DNA of 6,389 nucleotides from Gammaproteobacteria bacterium (GTDB lineage Bacteria; Gemmatimonadota; Gemmatimonadetes; Longimicrobiales; Gaopeijiaceae): positions 1 to 6,389 of the forward strand of contig VYDD01000384.1 of assembly GCA_009843625.1 (NCBI GenBank). Direction: 5' to 3'. Below, in pieces: positions 1-6,389 of the stretch. Made by a program: the position numbers and the translations under genes. Each line of letters begins with the position of its first letter. Position 1 is the stretch's first letter. The notes beneath the pieces were generated by a model. It was not told where the DNA came from. It saw nothing but the letters and a program-made list of their open reading frames with translations, and did not search any database.

Positions 1-50
1 GCCAGGGGGTTCAGGGTGGGGTCGGGCCGGCGCGCACGGGATTCGGGCAT
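1..50 (-). CDS. Possible start of a further downstream gene, cut by the left edge
   Basis: An ATG at 50-48 opens a frame that runs without a stop to the left edge, giving about 16 residues beginning MPESRARRPDPTLNPL. It starts 34 bp after the tsaD stop, on the same strand, as expected for the next gene of a tight cluster. A GAG triplet lies a few bases upstream, but the ribosome binding site is weak. The visible part is too short to recognise a family. The alternative is that this is untranslated sequence after tsaD that happens to be open, so confidence is low. Confidence 0.3.
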   Translation of the reverse strand, partial: MPESRARRPDPTLNPL

Positions 51-84
51 GCCGCTCTGCGGATGGTTTCGGGAGGGTCGGGAG

Positions 85-1124
<1,040 letters not shown>

Positions 1125-1128
<4 letters not shown>

Positions 1129-1868
1129 CGCCCCTCGGACCCCTCTCTCCCGACCAGCTCGACCCGCACTTCGACCGTGTCCGGCGAGAAGCTGATCAAC
1201 TCGCCCGAAATGCCGTTGCCGACGCCCACGCGAACCACCTGCGACTCCGCGATGCGCGACAGGTCCACGGGATCGAGGCGAATCGTGCTGAGCTCCGCGA
1301 CCCGGCTTGCCGGCCCGATTACGCGAATGGTCGCGGGGGAGGCCGTGGGGGGCGCGGCCAGCGTCAACTCGTCACGCGGGACGCCGACCACGGTGGGGGC
1401 GACGGGCACTTCCACCGCCACCATGGGTTCGAAGGCGATGGCGACCGCGGCCGGCTCCACGGCCTCGACGACCACTCCCTCGATGCCCTGCAGGCGCACC
1501 CAGTTGCGATCGATCACCAGGGACGTGTCGGCGGAGCCCACCGCATCCACGGGGACCATGATCGAAGGCTGGTTCCCGGCGAGGCGCAGGAGTTGTCGGG
1601 CCGTGCCCGCCAGCCGAACCGTCGCGCTGGAGGGCGTCGGGGTACCCGAGACCGCCCACTGTGGATCGTTCAGCTGCACGCGAACCGGCACGCCGTCGAA
1701 GGCCCGGCGCTCCGGCTGCTCCATCTGCACGACGACCCACAGCACGACAGCAAGCGCAAGCGCGGCGAGCATCGGAGTCGAGTTGCGCCCCGACTCGGAT
1801 GCCTGCCAGGGCAGCTTCAGCTTGCCAGCAGCCTCTGGATCAGTTCGAGGTTTTCCGGGGAATCCCAC
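1125..1868 (-). CDS. YbbR-domain (CdaR-like) membrane-anchored protein
   Basis: The protein is 247 residues from a GTG start. It has a charged N-terminus, one hydrophobic segment (about 33-48, MLAALALAVVLWVVVQ) and then two beta-rich repeats of about 90 residues (roughly 53-148 and 149-240). These have the YbbR pattern: 'VPV' entry strands, 'P..ATVRL.G' and 'PATIRVIGP' strands, and 'VDLS' near the end. In Firmicutes the YbbR protein CdaR sits outside the membrane and modulates the diadenylate cyclase CdaA. No cyclase gene is visible here, so a c-di-AMP role is only inference. The GTG start has a GGGAG about 7 bases upstream but makes the gene overlap tlpA by 52 bp. A later ATG at 1772 would drop 32 residues and begin at the membrane segment, without a clear ribosome binding site. 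The stop overlaps the tsaD start by 3 of 4 bases (GTGA). The family call is fairly sure, the function unknown and the start uncertain. Confidence 0.8.
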
Positions 1869-2374
1869 TCGGTTGCTCCCGCGATCTTCTTGTAGATGAC
1901 CCCGTCCTTGCCGATCAGGAAGGACTCGGGGACCCCAGTGGTTCGGTAGGTCTGCCTGATCCGCCCGGATGCGTCGTGCAGGATCGTGAAGGTGAGCCCG
2001 TGCTCGCGGGCGAACAGGCCCACGTCGCCGCCGGGATTGCCGGCTTCATCGCGCTCGCCCTGCGCCGCATCCACGCTTACGGCGAGGATATCGAAGGGCT
2101 GGCCGTCGAGCTGGTCGTACAGGCGCTGCATCGAGGGCATCTCCACGATGCAGGGGCCGCACCAGGTGGCCCAGATGTTGACCAGCACCACCCGGCCGCG
2201 GTGATCCTCGAGGGAGACGGGGGCCCCCTGGAGGTCGGAGATCGTGAAGGCCGGGGCGTCGGCCCCCAGGCCTACCGGCTGAAACCGTCCCCGGCCCGCC
2301 CAGGCCATGAGGACGAGCGCACCGGCCCCCAGCACGGCCACCAGATACGGAATGCGCGAAGGTCTGCGGGTCAT
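1817..2374 (-). CDS. TlpA/ResA-like membrane-anchored thiol-disulfide oxidoreductase
   Basis: The protein is 185 residues. An N-terminal signal-anchor (about 9-26, after MTRRPSR) should place the thioredoxin fold on the outer face of the cytoplasmic membrane. The redoxin domain covers about 36-183. It has NIWATWCGPC with the C72-G-P-C75 active site, EMPSMQ following it, an AVSVD strand (98-102), and the cis-proline motif GVPESFLI with P149. Proteins of this family reduce disulfides in apocytochrome c or other exported proteins, using electrons from CcdA/DsbD-type transporters. No cytochrome maturation gene is near, so the substrate is unknown. A short insertion rich in charged residues (about 103-117) lies between the strand and helix before the cis-proline region, as is common in ResA/TlpA relatives. 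The ATG overlaps the upstream PASTA stop (ATGA), and an AGAGG lies 8 bases before it at 2383-2387, which supports the start. Confidence 0.9.
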   Translation of the reverse strand: MTRRPSRIPYLVAVLGAGALVLMAWAGRGRFQPVGLGADAPAFTISDLQGAPVSLEDHRGRVVLVNIWATWCGPCIVEMPSMQRLYDQLDGQPFDILAVSVDAAQGERDEAGNPGGDVGLFAREHGLTFTILHDASGRIRQTYRTTGVPESFLIGKDGVIYKKIAGATEWDSPENLELIQRLLAS

Positions 2375-3324
2375 GTCGACGGCCTCTCGGAACCAGCGGA
2401 TCGAACCTGTAACGATATCACCCTTATCATGTTCGCACCCATGGTGATTGTTCCTGCGTTTCCGGCTGTGTCGGGCCGGGGGAGGTCGGCCGGCAGCAGC
2501 GCGCGGTCGCCGATCACCAGCCGCACTTCGGACCCCACCTCCACGGTGCTCGCCGCCGCCGGATCCTGCTCGATCACCACGCCCGGCTCCAAACTCGTGA
2601 GCGCGTCCATTTCGATCTCGGTGACGAAGAGCCCGAGGGAGTCGAGCAGGAGGAAGGCTTCCTCCTCGCTCAGTCCGAGGAGGATCGGCATTTCCACCAC
2701 CGGCGGCCCCAGGCTGATCGCGAGCCGCACTTCGAAAGGCAGGGCCACGGCGGTTCCCGCCTCCGGTTCCATGGCGACCACTTCGCCGGCGGGCTCCGCG
2801 TCCTCCAGGGAGTCCACGGCGACCGTGAACCCGTTCGCTCCGAGGAGGACGCGCGCCCTCCGTTCGTGCTGGCCGATCACGTCGGGAACGGCGCGATGCT
2901 CCGGACCCAGGCTGATGGCGAATTCGATGGCCGCTCCGGGAAGGGCGAGCTGGCCGGGCAGCGGGGTCTGGCCCAGGATGGAGCCGGTGGCGGCGGAGGG
3001 GTGGTACATCGAGTCGACTGCGCCCAGCTCGAGTCCCGCCCCTGCGGCGCGGGCAGCGGCGGCCTGCAGGTCGAGTCCGGTCAGATCGGGCACGCCCAGC
3101 AGGTCCGGAGGCGGAGCGGGCACCGGGAATACGACCCGGGTGGCGGCCACGTAGCCAAGGACGAACATCACGCCCAGCAGAACCGCGCCGCGCAGCACGC
3201 GCCCGAGGACTCCGGCCGGACGCCTTCCGCGGGAGCTTGCGCGTCTCTTCCTTTTCGTCGAACGGCGCTTGCGACCGCCGCCACGGGCGGGCCTGCGCCG
3301 ACCGATCGAGCTTCCCAGCCTCAT
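2371..3324 (-). CDS. Membrane-anchored protein with three PASTA domains and a polybasic N-terminus
   Basis: The protein is 317 residues from the ATG at 3324. Residues 9-35 hold 16 Arg/Lys, then comes one membrane segment (about 43-62), a Pro-rich linker, and three PASTA repeats at about 74-140, 144-206 and 210-272. Each repeat shows the pattern V/MP.L.G...eA...L...GL..., ending in 'SLGP' or 'LVIG'. PASTA domains are known from penicillin-binding proteins and PknB/Stk1 kinases, where they face the envelope and can bind muropeptide or beta-lactam ligands. Here there is no kinase or transpeptidase domain, so this is a PASTA-only anchor of unknown partner. After the third repeat a tail of about 45 residues has no recognisable domain. 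The start overlaps the rsmB stop (ATGA) and has a GGAGA 5 bases upstream. The frame stays open further upstream inside rsmB, but that extension is out-of-frame rsmB sequence. The stop overlaps the tlpA start. Confidence 0.88.
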   Translation of the reverse strand: MRLGSSIGRRRPARGGGRKRRSTKRKRRASSRGRRPAGVLGRVLRGAVLLGVMFVLGYVAATRVVFPVPAPPPDLLGVPDLTGLDLQAAAARAAGAGLELGAVDSMYHPSAATGSILGQTPLPGQLALPGAAIEFAISLGPEHRAVPDVIGQHERRARVLLGANGFTVAVDSLEDAEPAGEVVAMEPEAGTAVALPFEVRLAISLGPPVVEMPILLGLSEEEAFLLLDSLGLFVTEIEMDALTSLEPGVVIEQDPAAASTVEVGSEVRLVIGDRALLPADLPRPDTAGNAGTITMGANMIRVISLQVRSAGSERPST

Positions 3325-4631
3325 CGGATTCTCCGCAAGCGCGCCGCGAAGGCGCCGTCGAAACCGGTGCTCTGCGGCAGGACGCACAGGTGACCGCGAT
3401 CGTCCATGACCTCCGGATCCATGTCTTCGGGAGCTTCCCGGCGGAATTCGGGGTGCCGGCTCAGGAATCCCTCCACGACGTCGACGTCTTCCTCTGGCTC
3501 CAATGTACACGTGGAGTACACCAGAAGTCCCCCGGCGGGAACGGCCCGGGATGCGCCCGCGAGGAGCCGGGACTGGACGGCGGCCAGCCTCGCGGGATCC
3601 GTCTCGGCCAGGCGCCATCTGACGTCGGGACGGCGGGCCAGGGTACCCGTGCCGGTGCACGGCGCATCCACCAGGACGAGGTCGGCCCGGCGCACGGGTG
3701 CGGCACCGGCGTCCGCGACCACGGCGCCCACGCGGGCTCCGAGGCGCAAGGCGGACCCGGTCACGAGCTTCAGGCGGGGCGGGGAAAGGTCGGCTGCCAG
3801 CACGTACCCTGCGCGTTCCGATAGCACCAGCGCCTTGCCCCCCGGTGCGGCGCACAGATCGGCCACGAGGGCGCCCGGAGGTGGGTCGGCGTAGCGCGCC
3901 ACCAGCGCGGCGCCGGGGTCCTGGATGACGCCGGCGACGGCCCCGAGCACGCGCGCCGGGTCGGTCCCGGCCGCGAGACGCAGGCAACCGGAGCCGAGCC
4001 CGGCTGCGGTTGCGGTCAGGCCGGCGGCCCGCAACCGCTTGAGGGCGGGTTCGGGTTCGATGCCCACGGGGCGGAAGAAGAGCCCCGGCACACCGTTGTC
4101 ATGCCTCAGGAGCGCCTCGGTGGCGGTCGCCCCCCAGCGCGCGAGCCAGCGTCGCACCAGCCACCGGGGATGGGAGTGCCAGTGCGTGAGATGGTCCTCG
4201 AGGTCGGTCTCGCGGTTGGGGAAGGCGTCCGCGGGCGATCCCTCGCGTGCCGAGGCGCGCAGAACGGCGTTGATCAGTCCTGCAGCCCTTCCGGCACCGG
4301 CCGCGCGCGAGAGCTCCACTGTGGACGACACCGCCGCGTACGTGGGCACGCCCTCCATGTAGTGCAGTTGGTACGTGCCCATGCGCAGCAGGTCGAGGAC
4401 CGCCGCATCGAGCCGCTCAGGTCCCCGGCGCGCGTGCAGCGCGATCGTGTAGTCCAGGCGGCCGCGCAGCCGCGCCACCCCGTAAGCGAGGGCGTGCACC
4501 CAGTGCCGGTCGCGGGGCGACAGGGCGCCGGCGCGCGTGTCCAGAGCGCGATCCAGACGCTGACCCCGGGTGCAGGCGGCGAGCACCCGGAACGCGACTC
4601 TTCTGGCATCGCGCGATCCGTCCGCGCCCAT
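3321..4631 (-). CDS. rsmB: 16S rRNA (cytosine(967)-C(5))-methyltransferase RsmB
   Basis: RsmB (Sun/Fmu) methylates C967 of 16S rRNA with S-adenosylmethionine in the cytoplasm. The 436 residues match the usual two-part architecture. An N-terminal NusB-like helical domain (about 6-130) includes the PTYAAVSSTVELSR stretch and GLINAVLR. It is followed by a linker with SHPRWLVRRWL (153-163) and a Rossmann methyltransferase domain. Motif I is DLCAAPGGK (258-266). Motif IV is DAPCTGTGT (322-330) with C325. Motif VI is STCTLEPEE (373-381) with catalytic C375. The C-terminal LPQSTGFDGAFAARL fits the family ending. Both cysteines of the NSUN/RsmB two-cysteine mechanism are present. The ATG lies 16 bp after the thiG stop with only a weak GAG-type ribosome binding site. 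The stop overlaps the start of the PASTA gene. The identity is secure, although specificity for C967 rather than another m5C site is by family only. Confidence 0.95.
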   Translation of the reverse strand: MGADGSRDARRVAFRVLAACTRGQRLDRALDTRAGALSPRDRHWVHALAYGVARLRGRLDYTIALHARRGPERLDAAVLDLLRMGTYQLHYMEGVPTYAAVSSTVELSRAAGAGRAAGLINAVLRASAREGSPADAFPNRETDLEDHLTHWHSHPRWLVRRWLARWGATATEALLRHDNGVPGLFFRPVGIEPEPALKRLRAAGLTATAAGLGSGCLRLAAGTDPARVLGAVAGVIQDPGAALVARYADPPPGALVADLCAAPGGKALVLSERAGYVLAADLSPPRLKLVTGSALRLGARVGAVVADAGAAPVRRADLVLVDAPCTGTGTLARRPDVRWRLAETDPARLAAVQSRLLAGASRAVPAGGLLVYSTCTLEPEEDVDVVEGFLSRHPEFRREAPEDMDPEVMDDRGHLCVLPQSTGFDGAFAARLRRIR

Positions 4632-4647
4632 TCGCCGCTCGCGCGTG

Positions 4648-5433
4648 CTACTTCGGCAGCGGGGGCGAGGAGGGGACCGCCACCTCGCGCGTGGGCATGC
4701 GGCCCGCCAGGTAGGCGAGCCGGCCCGCGACCACCGCCTCCCGCATCGCGGCCGCCATGCGCACGGGATCGCGGGCCGCCGCGATGGCGGTGTTCATGAG
4801 CACCCCGTCCACCCCCTGCTCCATGGTAAGGCAGGCATCCGAGGCGGTACCCACCCCGGCGTCCACGATAATGGGGACCTCGCAGCGCTCCTTGATCGCG
4901 CGCACGTAGTACGGGTTGAGCAGCCCGAGGCCGCTCCCGATGGGGCTCGCCAGGGGCATCACCGCCACGCACCCCGCATCCTCCAGCCGAAGGGCGGTGA
5001 TGAGGTCCTCGTTGGTGTAGGCCATCACCTTGAACCCCTCCGCCACGAGCACCCGGGCGGCGTCGAGGGTCGCCTGCGTGTCCGGGAGCAGGGTGGTCTC
5101 GTCACCGATCACCTCCAGCTTCAGCCACTCGTTGAACCCCGCGGCGCGGGCCAGCCTCGCATAGCGGATTGCGTCCTCGGCGGTGTAGCAGCCCGCAGTG
5201 TTGGCCAGGAGGAAGAACTCGCCGGGGTCGAGATGGTACAGGATACCTTCCTCGCGGGTGCGGTCGAAGTCTATCCGCCGCACCGCCACCGTCACCATGT
5301 CCGAGCCGCTGGCGCGGATGGCCCGCACCATGGTCTCGTTGTCGGGATACTTGCCGGTCCCCACGATCAGGCGGGAGCCGAACTCCCTGTTCCCGACCAC
5401 GAACGGGGTGTCGGCGCTCGCGTGTGTCGACAT
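4648..5433 (-). CDS. thiG: Thiazole synthase ThiG
   Basis: ThiG builds the thiazole phosphate ring of thiamine from 1-deoxy-xylulose 5-phosphate, dehydroglycine and the thiocarboxylate on ThiS. It is a TIM-barrel enzyme. From the ATG at 5433 it is 261 residues, the normal size. Visible motifs are SRLIVGTGKYP (20-30), NTAGCYTAEDAIRYARLAR (78-96), WLKLEVIGD (103-111) with the Schiff-base lysine K105 and E107, MPLASPIGSG (159-168), VDAGVGTASDA (190-200) with D191, and GVLMNTAIA (210-218). I chose this start because an AGAGG lies 5 bases upstream (5439-5443). An in-frame ATG at 5478 adds 15 unconserved residues and falls inside a direct-repeat pair, so it is unlikely. The gene lies 130 bp after thiS and 16 bp before rsmB. 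The dehydroglycine supplier (ThiO or ThiH) and the ThiF-type adenylyltransferase are not in the window. Confidence 0.96.
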   Translation of the reverse strand: MSTHASADTPFVVGNREFGSRLIVGTGKYPDNETMVRAIRASGSDMVTVAVRRIDFDRTREEGILYHLDPGEFFLLANTAGCYTAEDAIRYARLARAAGFNEWLKLEVIGDETTLLPDTQATLDAARVLVAEGFKVMAYTNEDLITALRLEDAGCVAVMPLASPIGSGLGLLNPYYVRAIKERCEVPIIVDAGVGTASDACLTMEQGVDGVLMNTAIAAARDPVRMAAAMREAVVAGRLAYLAGRMPTREVAVPSSPPLPK

Positions 5434-5438
5434 CACCG

Positions 5439-5443
5439 CCTCT
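5439..5443 (-). promoter_or_regulatory. Ribosome binding site deciding the thiG start
   Basis: On the minus strand AGAGG lies 5 bases before the ATG at 5433. No comparable site precedes the longer-frame ATG at 5478, where the bases before the codon are AT-rich repeat sequence. This favours the 261-residue ThiG over a 276-residue version. Confidence 0.65.
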
Positions 5444-5458
5444 TGGCTCCGCCCGCTG

Positions 5459-5493
5459 ATACTGGTATCTACTGACATATACTGTTGTCTACT
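5459..5493 (-). promoter_or_regulatory. Tandem 15-bp direct repeat, candidate operator or promoter upstream of thiG
   Basis: Minus strand: AGTAGACAACAGTAT (5493-5479) and AGTAGATACCAGTAT (5473-5459) match at 13 of 15 positions with a 20-bp period, about two helical turns. The downstream copy contains the dyad ATAC-CA-GTAT (5468-5459). The upstream copy starts the dyad GACA-N8-TGTC (5489-5474). The stretch is AT-rich in an otherwise strongly GC-rich window and ends 25 bp before the thiG start. TAGACA resembles a sigma-70 -35 box (5 of 6), but I find no good -10 at 16-18 bp, so a promoter is not proven. Binding by a dimeric repressor to side-by-side sites is the simplest reading. The regulator is unknown. 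Confidence 0.45.
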
Positions 5494-5506
5494 AAGTTAT
5501 CAGGCT

Positions 5507-5557
5507 CGGCGGCCTGGCGGGGGTCGCGACTCCGCTCCCCGCGGCTCCCTGCCGCCG
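5507..5557 (-). other. GC-rich nested inverted repeat between thiS and thiG
   Basis: Minus strand: CGGCGGC (5557-5551) pairs with GCCGCCG (5513-5507). Inside it, GCGGGG (5542-5537) can pair with CCCCGC (5522-5517) around a 14-base loop. It lies just after the thiS stop and before the AT-rich repeat pair. No U-tract follows directly, so it is not a standard intrinsic terminator. It could be an RNA-processing or mRNA-stability element separating thiS from thiG, or a chance product of high GC. Confidence 0.25.
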
Positions 5558-5563
5558 GAAGCA

Positions 5564-5776
5564 TCACCCGCCGCCCACGAAGTGAACCAGTTCCAGTTGG
5601 TCGCCCTCGCTCAGACGCACCGTGGCGTAGCTCTCGCGGGCGAGGATTTCCCGGTTGCGTTCGACGACCACCATCCCGGGGACCAGGCCCAACTCGTCGA
5701 GGAGGCCGGACACGGTGATGTCCGCGCCCACCTCTCGCGCCTTTCCGTTCAGGCGGATCGTCACCTTGCCGTCCAT
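5564..5776 (-). CDS. thiS: Sulfur carrier protein ThiS
   Basis: ThiS is a ubiquitin-fold protein whose C-terminal glycine is adenylated by ThiF and converted to a thiocarboxylate, giving the sulfur for the thiazole ring made by ThiG. From the ATG at 5776 it is 70 residues, typical of the family (about 65-75). It shows the beta-grasp start VTIRLNGKARE (5-15), a central PGMVVVERNREIL (33-45), and the ending GDQLELVHFVGGG with terminal Gly-Gly. The start lies 11 bp after the stop of the ThiE/TenI-like gene. An AGGAG overlapping that stop is about 14 bases away, rather far. An in-frame GTG at 5791 would give 75 residues and a GTGA overlap, but leaves no room for that ribosome binding site. Longer extensions read into the upstream gene and are not credible. 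The identity is secure and the exact start less so. Confidence 0.93.
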   Translation of the reverse strand: MDGKVTIRLNGKAREVGADITVSGLLDELGLVPGMVVVERNREILARESYATVRLSEGDQLELVHFVGGG

Positions 5777-5787
5777 TCCGGTGGTGG

Positions 5788-6389
5788 TCACTCCTCGGGC
5801 CACGAGTCCAGAAAACGTCTCACGCCATCCCCGGGCGACGGCGCGTCCCACACCGCGCGGATGACCGCCACTCCGCGGGCGCCGGCGGCGAGCACCTGTG
5901 GCGCCCGTCCGGCGGTGATGCCTCCGATGCCCACCACGGGGGCCGGGCTTGCTGCCGCGACGGCCCGCACCACGTCGATTCCGCCCGGCGCGATCCCCGC
6001 ATGGGAAGGCGTCGCGAACACCGCTCCCGCAAAAAGATAATCGATCCGGCCGTCATCCCCACCGGCCTCGGCGGCCGAATGGACCGACCGGCCCACATGG
6101 GCATCCTGTCCGAGAAGGCGGCGGGCAACCGCCGCGGGCATCGACCGGCCGCCCAGGTGCACCCGGCTGATGCCCAGCACCAGGGCCACGTCCACGCGAT
6201 CGTTGACCACCAGCCAGCCGCCGCTGCGGCGCGCCGGGCGGATCAGGCCGGCGGCGGCGCGATACAGCGTGCGCCCAGACGAGCGCGGCCCGCGCACGTG
6301 AAGGGCGACCCCGGCGCCGCCCGCCTCCAGTACGCCCATGGCCGCCGCATGAAAGTCCCTCCGCGCCAGAACGCGGTCGTCGGTGACGA
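5788..6389 (-). CDS. thiE/tenI: ThiE/TenI-family protein (thiamine phosphate synthase or thiazole tautomerase), 5' end outside the window
   Basis: The frame is open to the right edge. Its first visible codons read VTDDRVLARRDF, the first strand of the family, so an internal ATG at 6339 is not the start and probably only about 5-15 residues are missing. 199 residues are visible (numbered from the edge) in a TIM-barrel. The motifs are VALHVRGPRSSGRTL (27-41), VVNDRVDVAL (60-69), RVHLGGRSMP (75-84), HVGRSVHSAAEA (97-108), DYLFAGAVFATPSHAG (116-131), PVVGIGGI (150-157) and GARGVAVIRAVW (169-180). ThiE joins HMP-diphosphate to thiazole phosphate. TenI aromatises the thiazole made by ThiG. The lysine of ThiE's QLR(E/D)K motif, the aspartate after HLGQ and the lysine of TxSKxG are not seen here, and HVGRSVHS is close to Bacillus TenI. 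However, the TenI histidine in GHVF is alanine (GAVF). Position before thiS-thiG also fits TenI. The family is secure, the exact reaction open. Confidence 0.85.
   Translation of the reverse strand, partial: VTDDRVLARRDFHAAAMGVLEAGGAGVALHVRGPRSSGRTLYRAAAGLIRPARRSGGWLVVNDRVDVALVLGISRVHLGGRSMPAAVARRLLGQDAHVGRSVHSAAEAGGDDGRIDYLFAGAVFATPSHAGIAPGGIDVVRAVAAASPAPVVGIGGITAGRAPQVLAAGARGVAVIRAVWDAPSPGDGVRRFLDSWPEE

Noticed and set aside
51..84. Terminator after tsaD
   Set aside because: There is no hairpin followed by a T-run on the minus strand in this short gap.
3325..3987. Upstream extension of the PASTA frame by 221 codons
   Set aside because: The extension runs through rsmB in another frame and is Arg/Gly-rich without domains. 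The ATG at 3324 overlaps the rsmB stop and has a GGAGA at the right distance.
5434..5478. Longer ThiG from the ATG at 5478
   Set aside because: The extra 15 residues are not part of the ThiG fold. The codon lies inside the direct-repeat region, and a good ribosome binding site supports the ATG at 5433.
5434..5563. TPP riboswitch in front of thiG
   Set aside because: A CCTGAT on the minus strand (5504-5499) recalls the thi-box, but I see neither the CTGAGA element before it nor the GTAGGGA-like element after it, and the spacing does not fit. A covariance-model search (Rfam TPP) would settle it.
5788..6339. ThiE/TenI gene starting at the internal ATG at 6339
   Set aside because: The frame continues to the window edge with VTDDRVLARRDF, which matches the family's first strand, so the true start is outside the window.

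Overview
The window is a densely packed, very GC-rich bacterial stretch in which every convincing gene lies on the minus strand. Reading in the direction of transcription (right to left) the order is: a ThiE/TenI-family gene cut by the right edge, thiS, thiG, rsmB, a membrane-anchored PASTA protein, a TlpA/ResA-like thioredoxin, a YbbR (CdaR-like) membrane protein, tsaD, and possibly the first codons of one more gene at the left edge. The GC content, the GTG starts and this combination of housekeeping genes (rsmB, PASTA, redoxin, YbbR, tsaD) suggest a Gemmatimonadota-like or related Gram-negative lineage. That assignment is inference from gene order and composition, not from a marker gene.

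Right third (about 4648-6389): thiamine thiazole biosynthesis. ThiS is the sulfur carrier with the diagnostic C-terminal Gly-Gly. ThiG is the thiazole synthase with its Schiff-base lysine. The ThiE/TenI-like protein upstream should act on the thiazole product, either as thiazole tautomerase or as thiamine phosphate synthase. Its active-site residues look mixed, and the order tenI-like/thiS/thiG recalls the Bacillus ten/thi operon. The only sizeable intergenic gap (130 bp, between thiS and thiG) holds an AT-rich pair of direct repeats with internal dyads and a GC-rich nested hairpin. It is the best candidate regulatory site in the window.

Middle and left (about 85-4631): rsmB, PASTA, tlpA, ybbR and tsaD are joined by stop/start overlaps (ATGA, ATGA, a longer overlap, GTGA), so they are very probably one translationally coupled transcript. 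RsmB (16S rRNA m5C967) and TsaD (tRNA t6A37) are RNA-modification enzymes. The PASTA, TlpA-like and YbbR proteins are all predicted to be single-pass membrane-anchored with extracytoplasmic domains. The cluster thus joins translation-apparatus maintenance to cell-envelope functions.

I see no mobile element, CRISPR array, tRNA or rRNA gene, phage gene or defence system. The long plus-strand open frames are composition artefacts. The points most worth a second look are the repeat pair before thiG, the ThiE-versus-TenI identity of the right-hand gene, and the very basic cytoplasmic tail of the PASTA protein.
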